DNA from: Cyathus striatus
Taxonomy: Eukaryota > Basidiomycota > Agaricomycetes > Agaricales > Nidulariaceae
Length of the DNA stretch: 64,000 nt
Direction of reading: 5' to 3'
Assembly: GCA_025738555.1 (NCBI GenBank)
Contig: JAOVFP010000012.1
Span: 2,728,001 to 2,792,000 of the forward strand
In this document: in pieces, positions 11,503 to 23,230 of the stretch
Layout of the letters: each line of letters starts with the position of its first letter
Position numbering within the stretch: the first letter of the stretch is position 1
Translations under genes and position numbers: made by a program
Notes under the pieces: model-generated
The model's input: only the letters and a program-made list of their open reading frames with translations
Database searches by the model: none
What the model was told of the DNA's origin: nothing

Positions 11503-14500
11503 ATGGCTGAAAATCTTCACATGTTCTCTGGTTCCCACCATGTCAATGTGTCTGGTGCTCAGCTGAATGCTGTCGGTCATGATCAAATTAATAATTATAA
11601 CACTGATGAAATCTCCGAAAAACTTAAGTTATTGAGGCCTGTTGATCATAACTTGCATTATCTGCCTCCATGCATGGAAGGGACCAGAGTTACCATTCTG
11701 AATAATATATATGAGTGGCTCAATGATTTTGGTATGATATTTAATGTAGATCCATTAGAAAATCATTAATTTAATTTGTAGAAGAGTCAGCTACAAATAT
11801 TATGTGGATTACTGGTAGTCCTGGCTCAGGAAAATCTGCAATTGCATCTACATTGGTTGGAGCTCTTAACTCCAAAGAATGGGATAGACTTGGTGGATAC
11901 CATTTTTTCAGGAGAGATGATGAAACATTAAGTGATGCCACTGTAGTTTGGAGAACAATAGCTGCAGATTTAGCATCTAATTCCAAGTATTCCATTCTGA
12001 AAGAAAAAATTGCAGAACTGCTTAATAATACTTTCCAACTTGCCAGAATTGAATGGCATTTCAAACACCTGATTGCTGATCCACTTAATTTTTGCAAAGA
12101 AAATTTAAAAAAATACCCACCTGTATTTATTATTGATGCCTTGGATGAATGCAAATCATCTGAGTTTTTTAAATCTCTTAAAAGAACATTACAAGATTGG
12201 ATTCAACTTCCTAAACAATATAAGCTCATTTTGACTGGGAGGCCTGGTTTTCTACAAGACTTAATTCAGAATGAAAACATATGCAAAACTATTAAATTGG
12301 AAACTGATTCACTACATGATTTGGCAATAAATGAAGATATATATCTCTTTCTCAAACAAAGTTTTGAATCTTCCAAAAATGAATTAAAATTTGATTTAAC
12401 AGAAAATGAGTTAAAGAAGATGTGCAAACAAGCTGCTGGATTATTTATCTGGGCATCTACTGCAGTCAAGTACATCACCCTGAGTTCAGAGCAAGATGAC
12501 CAGCTTTCACCAGATGAAAAGCTTCAAGAAGTGTTATCATGGAATACAGGTCATGGGGTTGAAGATCTCTATTATCAAATGCTTCAATTGTCATTTGGAA
12601 AATGGTCAGAACATAGAAAGGAAATTGTTAGACAAGTATTTGCAACAGTTCTCTTGGCAAAATCACCATTGAGAATAGAAGATGTCAAATACTTCTTGAA
12701 TGTTAGTGGAAATGAGAGTGCCATTGCAAATGAAGTTGAAAGAATTATACATCAACTTCTACCTGTCATTTCCATAAATGATAACAAGGTGATATTTCAT
12801 CATTTATCATTTGTTGAATTTTTGGAAAGAGGTTTAAATAATAATATATTTCAAATTAATAAAACCAAACACATACCAAGAATAACCAAAATAATTTTCA
12901 GAATTCTCAATACTGAACTGAAATTCAATATTTGCAATATTGAATCATCCTATGTAGCAAATAAAGACATTGAAAGCTTACCACAAAAAATAAAACAGTA
13001 TGTACCTACACATCTTCAATATTGCTGCATGAATTGGAACATGCATTATATTGAAATGATTGGAGATGAGAAATGCCACTATAATTCTTCAGTAACAGAC
13101 TTAAATGAGTTCTTATACTGCAACTTCTTATTCTGGTTAGAGATCATTAGTCTCTTAAATAAAGTACAGAGAGCACAAGAATTGTTAAAAAGATTAACAT
13201 TTTGTACAAAGGTATGCCTTCAGATATATAAAAGAAATAAAATACTTAAATTTAAGCAGATTAGCTCAAATCAACTTGATTTTATTGAAGATGGTATAAA
13301 ATTTATTACAAATTTTTATATACCCATCACAGTAAGCATAACAAGTATATATATGTCAGCATTACCATTTGCACCTGAAGACTCATTGATTGTGAAACAT
13401 TTCTTACCTTTCTTTCAGAAAACAGTTTCAATTGTTAAAGGAAGAGACAAAATGTGGAGTGCAGCATTGCATACAGTATATTATACTAATTCAATTGTTA
13501 CATGTGTGGCATATTCTCCTGATGGACAAGATGTGGTATTTGGCTCAGAGAATAGAATTGTCAGAGTGTGGAATGTTGAGAGTGGAAAAACTATTGCTGG
13601 ACCATTTAAAGGCCACAGTGATTGTGTAGCATCAGTGGCATTTTCTCCTAATGGAACACAAGTGGTGTCCAGCTCATTTGATCGAACTGTCAGAGTGTGG
13701 AATGTGGAGAGTGGAAAAAACATTGCTGGACCATTTAAAGGCCACAGTGATTGTGTAGCATCAGTGGCATTTTCTCCTGATGGAACACAAGTGGTGTCTG
13801 GCTCATTTGATCAAACTGTCAGAGTGTGGAATGTGGAGAGTGGAAAAACCATTGGTGGGCCATTTAAAGGTCATGGTGATTGGGTGACATCAGTGGCATT
13901 TTCTCCTGATGGAACACAAGTGGTGTCTGGCTCAGATGATAAAACTGTCAGAGTATGGAATGTAGAGAGTGGAAAAATCATTGCTGGACCATTTAAAGGC
14001 CACAGTGATTGGGTGACATCTGTGGCATTTTCTCCTGATGGAACACAAGTGGTGTCTGGCTCAAGGGATCAAACTGTCAGAGTATGGAATGTGGAAAGTG
14101 GAAAAACCATTGCAAGACCATTTAAAGGCCACAGTGATTGTGTAGCATCAGTGGCATTTTCTCCAGATGGAACACAAGTGGTGTCTGGCTCATGGGATCA
14201 AACTGTCAGAGTATGGAATGCTGAGAGTAGAAAAACTGTTGCTGGACCATTTAAAGGCCACAGTAATTGGGTGACATCGGTGGCATTTTCTCCTGATGGA
14301 ACACAAGTGGTGTCTGGCTCAAATGATAAAGCCATCAGAGTGTGGAATGTGGAGAGTGGAAAAACCATTGCTAGACCATTTAAAGGCCACAGTAGTTGGG
14401 TGACATCAGTGGCATTTTCTCCTGATGGAACACAAGTGGTGTCTAGCTCAAGGGATCAAACTGTCAGAGTATGGAATGTGAAGAGTGGAAAAACCATTGC

Positions 14501-15542
14501 AAGACCATTTAAAGGCCACAGTGATTGGGTGACATCAGTGGCATTTTCTCCAGATGGAACACAAGTGGTGTCTGGCTCAAGGGATCAAACTGTCAGAGTG
14601 TGGAATGTGGAAAATGGAAAAACCATTGCTGGGCCATTTGAAGGCCACAGTAATTCTGTGACATCAGTGGCATTTTCTCCTAATGGAATACAAGTGGTGT
14701 CTGGCTCACATGATCGAACTGTCAGAGTGTGGAATGTGGAGAGTGGAAAAACCATTGGTGGGCCATTTAAAGGCCACAGTGATTGGGTGACATCTGTGGC
14801 ATTTTCTCCTAATGGAACACAAGTGGTGTCTGGCTCAAGACATCGAACTGTCAGAGTGTGGAATGTGGAGAGTGGAAAAACCATTGCTGGACCATTTGAA
14901 GGCCACAGTAATTCTGTGACATCAGTGGCATTTTCTCCTGATGGAACACAAGTGGTGTCTGGCTCAAGGGATCAAACTGTCAGAGTGTGGAATGTGGAGA
15001 GTGGAAAAACCATTGCAGGACCATTTAAAGGCCACAGTGATTGTGTAGCATCAGTTGCGTTTTCTCCTGATGGAACACAAGTGGTGTCTGGCTCATGGGA
15101 TCAAACTGTCAGAGTGTGGAATGTTGAGAGTAGAAAAACTGTTGCTGGACCATTTGAAGGCCACAGTCATTATGTGACTTCAGTGGCATTTTCTCCTGAT
15201 GGAACACAGGTGGTGTCTGGCTCAAATGATGAAACTGTCAAAGTGTGTAATGTTGACCTCACCTCTGATCACTTTAAGAACTACAGATCACTTGGGGGTT
15301 CAAGAATATTTAAGTCTTGTCATTCAGATGGGTGGCTGAAAGATCCCAGCAATAATAATCTGCTTTGGGTCCCTTTACATCATAGAGCAAATTTGTGTGG
15401 TCTTGAAACTCTTCAAATATTACCAAATCATAAAATGTGTCAAGTAAATTTTAAAAATTTTGTTTGTGGATCTTACTGGGTTCAGTGTAAAACTAGTTCT
15501 CCAGTGCTTCCCAAAGATCATTATCAGATCATTCAAAATTGA
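11503..15542 (+). CDS. NACHT-WD40 (NWD/NLR-type STAND) protein, intact, 14 WD40 repeats
   Basis: Intracellular signal-transduction NTPase of the fungal NLR class: the NACHT module acts as a switch and the WD40 propellers as ligand sensor; in Podospora this architecture controls heterokaryon incompatibility. Exon 1 is 11503-11731 and exon 2 is 11782-15542 (50-bp intron), giving 1329 residues. The ATG at 11503 starts a short N-terminus with FSGSHHVNVSG and NAVGHDQINN, a pattern common before the NACHT of basidiomycete proteins. The P-loop GSPGSGKS is at ~88-95 and Walker B FIIDALDE at ~191-198. An alpha-helical linker follows, then 14 repeats of 43 residues (~646-1247) and a tail containing DGWLKD and LLWVPLHHRA, typical of the family's C-terminus. 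No stops or frameshifts. Exon 2 holds only five CpG dinucleotides, and nearly all arginine codons are AGA/AGG. Flanked by TE relics. The ligand is unknown. Confidence 0.93.
13488..15275 (+). repeat. Array of 14 tandem 129-bp units encoding WD40 repeats
   Basis: Thirteen of the fourteen 43-residue units are nearly identical (core VTSVAFSPDGTQVVSGS and TVRVWNVESGKTI); the first is divergent. Differences concentrate at a few codons: the two after GHS (DC, DW, NW, SW, NS, HY), the residue after SGS (F, D, R, W, N, H), the residue two further on (Q, K, R, E), and the one before PFK (G or R). Units 5-6 and 12-13 are close copies of each other, suggesting block duplication or gene conversion. Fourteen repeats fit two seven-bladed propellers. 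Confidence 0.95.
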
Positions 15543-16301
15543 TGAAATTCAATTATTGTGAGAGAATTAAATGAATTTACTGATACTAGCTGTATTAAAG
15601 AAGAGAGATTTAAAGCAGTTATTCAAGCAGGTAGTCTTTGTTAAAATGCCAAAAAATTGAATTTTTTTCAGTTGTCAATTTATTTGCATGTTTCATATTG
15701 TTTGTTTCTTCATTCATTTAAAATTTGGTACAACATAATAATGAAATTTTTAAGTGTATGCTACAATTTTGTACCTCTATTTAAAACTACTACTCATTAT
15801 ACATTTCTTTGTTCTGTTTGAATGTTTGTATTGGTGTGTGTTGTGAGGCAATCTTGTGTGTAGTGGTAGTGTGGTAAGTGATGCAAACATAGGGTCATAT
15901 GTTAACCAAGTTCACTCATGATACTATCTGAATTTACAATAATGTGCACTAGCTTCTGTCTCTTTAATGTTGGCCAATTGGCAGTCTAGCATTCTTCATA
16001 CACTCATTATCACAGAACCAGTTCTCCTTGGGTTTATAAATTATTCCCCTACATCTTAAATAATACTAAATCAATGTAAGTACAACATATATTACAGAAT
16101 GAGACAAACATTCAGCAAAATCACAGTCAAATGATTTACAGCATAACAATTCATCTGGTGGAATGGGGTTTGCAAGAGTGCAAAGAACATCAGTGCATAC
16201 CCTATTGTTGTCTTCTGTTAGCACATATTTCCATCAATGTATACCTCTGGTGGACTTCAGCTCTGAAAATTGTCTAGTGTTCACATTCTATTCAATCATC
16301 A
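15543..16301. other. AT-rich 3' flank of the NWD gene
   Basis: No coding region seen on either strand. The stretch is AT-rich and I see no CpG in it. Part of it must serve as the 3' untranslated region of the NWD gene, but no specific signal can be fixed. Confidence 0.5.
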
Positions 16302-16655
16302 AATGAATTGGTATTCACCAGGCTCTATCACATTGCTATGGTTTTCCAAAAGTGTCTCTTGAAGCTCATCATTAGCAGATTCTTCTTCATCACTCACTTT
16401 GGAAGCTTCTTCAATATCATTCTCTAGAACATCTTCATCATCACTGTATCACAACTGTGCATTAATGTTCATATCAAAGATAGCAGCTGTTTAACTAACT
16501 GCATTACCATTCTTGTACTATAGCTATTGGAGATCATCAATGTTCCCAACTGTGCTTTCTTTTTCTGGACACATGAGGTTTTATGAGGAATGCTGCTTTC
16601 ATTCATGTCTTCTCTTGTTTGTCAGTCTTGTAGAATTTGGCATGGTTTTTAACAG
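16302..16655 (-). pseudogene. Degraded minus-strand coding remnant with acidic C-terminus
   Basis: Reading the minus strand, 16446 to 16302 gives an uninterrupted acidic stretch (YSDDEDVLEND, SDEEESANDELQETLLENH) ending in TGA. Just upstream the frame continues as MNINAQL, then a TGA, then YSDD. Further upstream (to ~16650) are KNHAKFYKTDKQEK and KPHVSRKRKHS, also broken by stops. An acidic tail after a basic segment resembles the end of several fungal transposases, but I cannot name the family. Confidence 0.35.
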
Positions 16656-17068
16656 TTGCAGTGGGATGACAAGATAAAATATGTGACTGAAGGTTATACT
16701 TCTAAATTGTTGGTGCATTGTCTGGGCAAATATGACATGACTTTTACATTCTCTCCCATGCCACTAACTACTTCTATACTGGTGGAAAGCTCTTGTTGTT
16801 CCCTGCTTAGGCTAGTTTGCTGGACCATGAGCTGGAATGGCTTGACAGACAGACAAGCTTTTATTATGAATGCTATTTTGCCCCTGCTGCCTATGTTTGG
16901 GACCCTGCAGAGTTGAGTGTGGAAGGTGCTGGGTAATGAGAAGAATATTGTACTTATTATTAAGGAATTGGACATCCATCACAAGTTTTGTTGTCATTAT
17001 TGTCATTGTTGCTTTTTTGATTTTAGTCTGTTCTGTATTCAGAATGCTTTATTCATGTAGATCTGGCT

Positions 17069-17413
17069 TCAATCAGAAATGTAATTCCAGTATGTTAGTA
17101 TGCAGTTGCTGATATTCAGAACAACATTCATTAATACATTGCTACTCTCTGTACTGGCATATTCTTCCAAGATGTGGGTGAAGCAATTATTATAATCTTT
17201 CCATATTATTCTACCAGTCCTTTTCAAAATATCTGCAATTTCTTCATGATTGCACTGGGGCTTATACAACTTACATATCAATGTTCTATGGTTTTTATGC
17301 CATTTGATGCCTTTAATGAAAGAACAGAAATCTAGTTGTGAAAAGAAGTGTGAAGTGATATCCTGAAGCAATGTCTGTTGCCCTAAAATTTCTACATTGG
17401 TATTGTTGGTCAA
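17069..17413 (-). pseudogene. 3' part of an unidentified gene convergent with the kinesin-like fragment
   Basis: The minus-strand frame contains LLQDITSHFFSQLDFCSFI and KDYNNCFTHILEEYA. The same protein segment recurs in copy C, split into 54882-55065 and 52487-52560 by an insertion. Conservation of frame between copies suggests it was once coding. I do not recognise a domain. It ends facing the kinesin-like fragment. Confidence 0.4.
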
Positions 17414-17495
17414 ATCAGAGCATTATTGTTCAATAACTATAGACAATCAGCCTTGATACAGCTCTCAGTATCCCCCTAGCAACCCCATAGTTCTA

Positions 17496-19876
17496 TGGTG
17501 CATGGCACTTAGTTGTCACTACTTAAGTGCAGTAGCAGAATTGGTTGGTGAAAAAATTTGAAATTTTCTGAATGTAGAATTGATGTAGGATTACCATTTC
17601 AAACATGTAACTATCCAGAAAGCCTAAAAGATAGCTGCTGCATGAGCTTGAGAAGCCAAGGTTCACAGGAAATTGGGCTTATATGACAATTCAACCCCAA
17701 TTAATCATTCAATCCAAGGATCTGGAGGATGTTGAGGGCATTCAACTTCTTGAGAGGTTGAGGATGCAATGGTAAATTGAGAAGAATCTTTGAAATTTGG
17801 CACAAGAAACTCTGTATCATAATGTACTTAGGATAAAATGAAGAAGGTATGGAAGAAGGCAGAACTTTCTTAGTTACCTCTGATCAATGACAGCATGTAG
17901 TCATCAGGAAAAACCCCATCAACTAAATTAGTGATTTTAGTAAATCTAAGGTATACCCATGTCCAAACATTACTAATTTTAGGTAATTCAACTTAATTGT
18001 ACTTATATTGCCTATTGTGAGGCACAATAAGTGTTCATAAGTTTGGTAAAATAGCAGAGCATACTTACTAGTACTTATATTTCCTATTGTGAGGCATGAT
18101 AAGTGTTCATAAGTCTGGTACAATGGCAAAGCAAACTTACTTGTACTTATATTACCTACTATGAGAATGATAAGTTTTAAAGGAATTGACCATCATAAAA
18201 TTAAGACATTAAGCAATTTTAGCACAAGATACCAGCTGTTCTCATAGCAAATCCATTTCAGAGATGTGCTATATATATTACATTCAATGGTAGTACATAT
18301 ACAATACTTTTTAGTATAAACTGTAGTTAAGATCATGGTGAGGAATACACAATATAACCTACCTCATTGATAATTGGAAGGAAAATAAGTTAGATGCAAG
18401 TTAGATGTCAGATCTGTATGAAGGTTTAAACATTTAAGTTCAAATGGCAAGCAATAAAGTGAAGTGGAAGTTAGCATGTGATTGCTTTGCTTTGTTTGGC
18501 CCTGATTGGATCACATGTTTGTTGAATTTGACACATCAATGGTTGTTGCACTTCTTTCAATTCCCCCACCTTCCCTAAGTTCCTTCCTTCCTCTCCCTCT
18601 TTTCACTGCCCATCACTTGTGCCCATTTGTCTCATAAAGTGTTGGCTTTCTACTTTAAGATCTGACTTCAATATCTGTTCTCAAGTCCTCTTCAGTAATT
18701 TACACTAGTCTCTCACATACTGTGAAAGCTTCTGCATCTTAAGTTGTTGTACAACTGGTGTCACATGTCTCCAACTTCTGGGCTTGTCCTCCACTTGAAC
18801 TTATATTGAATTTTCCCTGGTATGTATTTGAGTTATCTTGTTATGTGTGTGCTCATCATGTTATAGTTGTTGTCATTGAATGGGTGGTGCTGTTGGATGA
18901 TGGAAAGGGGGGGGATATGGGGGATATGAGTAGCTGGATGTTGTGGGGTGCATATGCTCTAATTGAGTGAGTGTGGTTTGCTGCTAGATCATAAAATGGG
19001 GGATATGGGGGGATATGTGTACAGGAGTTATAGAATGCATATTGTATATCTTCAGAGGATTGTTGTATTTAATGTATATATTAATTGTAACCACTTTCAT
19101 TGTAATACAATAACAATATATAATTAACTGAAACCTGTTATATACTGCACTGAGTGAAATTGGAGTGAAAAGTAATGTGTGCTCATAAGCACCCAGGTTT
19201 TGTTTATGTGGGCATATTACTCTTTAATTGAACTTATCAGTCCTTATTTAAACTAAAAAAAATGGCATAAGGGGGGGACTTTACTATTATTACTAATAGT
19301 ATTTATTTCCCTTTTTTGACCTTATTACTGCTTTTTATTCACTTAAATTCCCTGAAAGTGGCTTTTTTAGTGGCTGGGGTTTTTCCTGATGAAATAAGGC
19401 AAGCATTGCAGGAGCAAGAGGAGTGTGACAAAGTAACCAGAGCAAGGTAAGATTGTGGCTTACAATAAGAGGGGAATTATCATCTCACTGGTTCATGCTC
19501 AACACACAAGTGGATAGCCTCTGTTCCTTCTTCAAATTAAAATCCAAAAGTGTGGTTTCAAGTTCCTTGCAAACTCCAGCACATGAATTGAGTGAGGGTG
19601 ATGACCTGATACCTGAGGTAGTTGCAACAGCCTTTGATTACTAATGTATAAATCATGGAAATATATTAACATATATGGAAGGTGTTACATAATGTGGCAG
19701 AATTTGGGTTGATCAAAAATTATATCTCTGTCAGTTTTGTGAATTTCAAAAATTTGTCTGGGCATTTTATTCCCCTTGTAAAACTAAGCACTTTGTCAAG
19801 AGGAATAAGCTGTAGGAAATTTTCTCATGGTGTCATTTTGATTGCACAAAATTGGTGGTGACTAAGTGCCACACCA
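17496..19876. mobile_element. 2.38-kb TIR element with TA target duplication (Tc1/mariner-like or MITE)
   Basis: The uninterrupted sequence in copy C (AGTTCTATAATGG near 55170) gives the empty site. Here it reads AGTTCTA, then the element, then TATAATGG, so a TA was duplicated. The ends are inverted: TGGTGCATGGCACTTAGT left; TGGTGTGGCACTTAGT on the opposite strand at the right. No transposase ORF survives. The interior holds a 72-bp tandem repeat and GGGGGATATG runs. A TA duplication fits Tc1/mariner but also other groups. Confidence 0.75.
17999..18165. repeat. ~72-bp tandem repeat, 2.3 copies
   Basis: Units starting at 17999, 18071 and 18143 share GTACTTATATT, CCTATTGTGAGGCA and TAAGTGTTCATAAGT. 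They lie inside the TA-flanked element. Confidence 0.8.
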
Positions 19877-20020
19877 TATAATGGTCATAATGTGGCATAT
19901 GCATGCATAAATACAAGAACCACTTATCAAATTGGACAATTGAGCCAAAATGATCTGTCTGACACAAAACTAGTCAAACCAATTCTGAAAAACCATATAA
20001 TACTATAAGAAATAATAGGG

Positions 20021-20142
20021 GGGGTCAGAGTAGTCAATTCAAGGCAGATTCAGACTTTGATTCCACTTTGATTTGAAGTGGATTCTGACATTGATTAAAC
20101 AATAAGAATCTGCCTTGAATCAGATTCTACTGTGACCACCCC
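20021..20142. repeat. 122-bp palindromic sequence
   Basis: Outer arms GGGGTCAGAGTAG..AATTCAAGGCAGATTC and its inverted form (GAATCTGCCTTGAAT..CTACTGTGACCACCCC) enclose an inner inverted pair (ATTCCACTT / AAGTGGAT). TTTGATTC words continue to about 20190. It adjoins the end of copy A and precedes the Harbinger-type relic; it may be a small MITE or an element end. Confidence 0.6.
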
Positions 20143-20656
20143 ATTTTTTCATTTGGATTCCAGTTTGATTCTAGTTTGATTCACATGATGACCTCACACC
20201 ATCTGCTGATGCCATTAATTATAAATTCATCAGAATGTATATTATGAATAAAATATTTATTATTGCTGTGATTCCTTTCTAAGAAACTTTCCACAGCACC
20301 CCAGCAATGTCATTCATATCTCTTGCTTAATCTCCTCCATGGTGCACTATACTTCTTGACAAAAGAGAACAAAGGAGCTTACTTTGTCCTATATTTGGTT
20401 ATATGAGACAAAACTAAAAAGACATTACAATTACCAATGTCAAAAAAGGCTGGTTCATAACTCAACTCAAGTACTCCCAGCCAAATCACAACACTGTACA
20501 ATCCATGGAAACATTGAGGATGATTAGATTAGCATAACTTCATATTCATCAAGTAATTCATTAAGTGGCATTTTATCCAACAATCACAAAACATACAAGA
20601 GTTCTACAGCTTCTACAGCTTCCACACTATCAAGATCAACATCTGCTACAACCACT

Positions 20657-23230
20657 TTGACAAGCAGTAATCCTGCTAGCTCTCACTCTGACAGTGAAAT
20701 TTCAACAGTTAGCAGTAACACTAATACTAGTGGGTCTGAATCTGGCCAAAAGAACAACCAGTATGTTGCTACTTGTGAAGATGCTGAGGACTCTGGAAAT
20801 GAGGGAGATAACAAGTCAGAATGCTCAGATATGGATGTAGATTGGGATGAATGGCCTTGGAACAAGAAGGACTTTGATGCTTCTGATGGCTATTCCCCCT
20901 GTGATACCCCTGCTTTTCTCAAACAAGACCTTACCTTTGACATGTATGTGAAGAACTAGAGAGACTTTATTCTCACTGCTATCATCAAACACAAGAATGC
21001 TTGCCTCATCTTCCACCCATTCTTCCCCATCTCCTTACAGTTATCAAGAACAACAGACCAGATCATTTTCGACATGAATTACATGTAAACTCAGAAACAT
21101 TTGACCACCTTGTTGAGCACATTTCTGGGGATCCTATTTTCACCAATAATTCCACCAATGAACAGATGTCAATTCAACATCAGGTTGCTATTACACTCTA
21201 CAAATTTGGGCATTATGGAAATGCAGCATCATTGGAGAGTGTTACACAGTGGTCTGGTTATGGAAAGGGCACAATCCTCTTGGCAGCATGTCATGTTATG
21301 ACAGCTCTTCTATGTCAGGAATTCCTTGGTGAGAACATTAGACCCCCAACTCCTGATGAAAAGAGGTGGGCTAAGTGATGTGTAGAAACACATTCTTGTG
21401 AGGCATGGAAACAAGAGTGGTGTATGGTGGATGGCACATTGGTCAATCTCTTCAATTGCCCATACCTCTTTGGATATGGTTATTTTGATAGAAAGTGCAA
21501 ATATTCATTAAATCTCCAGGTGTGTTTTTCAGTTCACTGGTAGTGTGGCTATTTTTTACTCATCAGAGCTTGTACTTATAGATTGTATCACTTCCTAATC
21601 TGCATATCATCAATAATTCATATGGTCATACTGGAAGTACACATGACTCAAGTGCATAGCAGCAACAAGGGGATCCAAAAAATTTGCCAAGTGATATCAG
21701 GTTGGGTAGATAGGGTACCCTCAGGTGCCCTTAAGTTCTTTCCAGTTAGAAATTTGTCATAAAGTACAACTTCAGAGGATTTTTAAATTAATATATAATA
21801 AACCATTTTCAGTAGTAGTGGCTGTGCTCAAAATGCAATACAGAGTAGCTGGTAACATTAGAATGAGGTGAGTTTATAGTGTAGGCATCATATTACACTA
21901 GGAATTTACCAAATTCAATAGAAGTTCCACCTATCTCATGTAGCCTTGTAGGATTTATAAATTTCAGAAATTGATGGATTTACAATACTTGCCTTATGAA
22001 AAATTATTTAGTAAAACTGTACCTGGATGAACATGGGCATCTCAGGCCCTTTGCATATGAATGTGAAACTAGTTGTGATCATGGGCTGAAAGGGTACAAG
22101 CTTTGAGTCCAGCAAGATTGAAGAGAGTTGCATGCAAATAAGTGTATTAGTTCACCCTAGCTCTCTCACATGAACCCTTGAAATATGTTTGAAGGGCTGT
22201 GCTCAAGCTGGCCAAGGCAAGTGGTAGCTAAATACAAGTGTACAACAATATAAAAAGTAAAGAAAAAAGGATAAGTGGAAGGGTGGGTGAAAAAGTAAAG
22301 CTCAAAGTGAAAGACTATGGAGCTATCTGAGATGTAGAAGAGAACATGAAGAGAAAGGAGAACTGTAAGATACTTAAAGTTAACTTAAAAGTAAATACAC
22401 ATATGAAATTGCCTCTATGCCTCTTGAGACTAAGGCTTAAGTGAAAGGCAAGTATAAAAAATGTAATATAATTTTACTTGCTTACAGAGACCATGACCAA
22501 TTTCATTGGTTGCCTCAGAGGCTTAGAGCTTAGAGCTTAGAGGCTAACACTTGTACTTGTCAGACTGAGTACTACACTAACAGGCAAAATCATGTGATAT
22601 AATTCTGATTATATAATATCTATAACAGGTATTTAGTTCCCACAGTAGGTAGGTAGGGTACCTGGCATGGAGCTTAAAATTTACATCAACATGATGTACC
22701 TTAACAAAATTCTTGAACCCCCTTGGGCAGCAAGCAAGATTTTATAAGGAGAGAGATGAATATCTGGAAGGGGATGAGTTCATATGGGCTGATTCTGCAT
22801 ACCCAGTAAGTTGCTTAACATGCTTAATGATATGTTCTTAACCATTTACACACTTGTTCAGATTGAAGTTTGGCTAGTTGCTCCCTACAAGAAGCCTGAG
22901 TGTGATGATCCTGATAATGAGATGTTTAATGAACAGCTATCTCATATTCAGATCAGATCTGAGCATGCTATCAGGTTTCTAAAAGGACACTTCCAGTGTC
23001 TCAAGGAGCTGCATATCCTTATTCATGATGAAAGATCACATAAACTTGCTACATACTGGATGGTAGCATGTGTCACTGTATGCAATTTTGCAATGGAGGT
23101 AGAAGCTGAACAGAGGGGTTACTCCAGTATTGGGTCTAACTTTGAACCCTTCATTCTGTTAGATATTCTGGGTTGCACAGCTTCCTTGACAGCTGTCACT
23201 TGTCACCTGTCATACTTGACAGTTCTGTGA
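20657..23230 (+). pseudogene. PIF/Harbinger-type DDE transposase relic, split by an insertion
   Basis: A Ser/acidic N-terminus begins at ATG 20657. The conserved DDE_4-type part runs from ~21010: ETFDHLVEHISGDPIF, QVAITLYKFGHYGNAAS, then MVDGTLVNLF (first Asp), FDRKCKYSLNLQ, NSYGHTGSTHDSSA (second Asp, ~21605-21655), and, after the insertion, FIWADSAYP (~22790) and IRSEHAIRFLKGHF (Glu, ~22950). Disruptions include a stop after YVKN (20957-20959), a TGA after KRWAK (21376-21378), and a TAG after DSSA where the family has Trp. A short intron is likely after SAYP (22806 to ~22860). The gene is inactive. CpG is very scarce. Confidence 0.8.
21666..22725. mobile_element. 1060-bp hAT-like non-autonomous element inside the transposase relic
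   Basis: Ends are imperfect inverted repeats: CAAGGGGATCCAAAAAATTT left and CAAGGGGGTTCAAGAATTTT read inwards from the right. Flanking 8-mers AGCAGCAA (21658-21665) and GGCAGCAA (22726-22733) differ at one base and look like an 8-bp target duplication. Removing the element rejoins DSSA..QQARFYKERDEYL in frame. No ORF of its own. Confidence 0.8.

Larger units (their letters stand above)
16725..20020 (+). pseudogene. Kinesin-like coiled-coil tail fragment, copy A, with convergent neighbour fragment (interrupted)
   Basis: First of three related copies (others 37715-39250 and 51285-55310). Recognisable pieces are a SPMP..T region, a LLDHE-like region and a VREVLGDKEN-like end, now frameshifted. 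The better preserved copy B reads like the C-terminal tail of an Agaricomycete kinesin (KDKLIAEQGKTIRELEIV, EERRALAAFVSKFDALGLG type segments), which is my basis for the name; no motor domain is present. Downstream sequence to 17495 and again 19877-20020 is shared with copy C, including a convergent minus-strand ORF end. The copy is split at 17495 by the element 17496-19876. Because non-coding flank and a second gene end are included, this is a segmental copy rather than a retrocopy. Confidence 0.55.

Noticed and set aside
13481..14884. Minus-strand ORFs across the WD40 array (repeating FPLSTFHTLTV)
   Set aside because: Antisense shadow of the NWD coding repeats.
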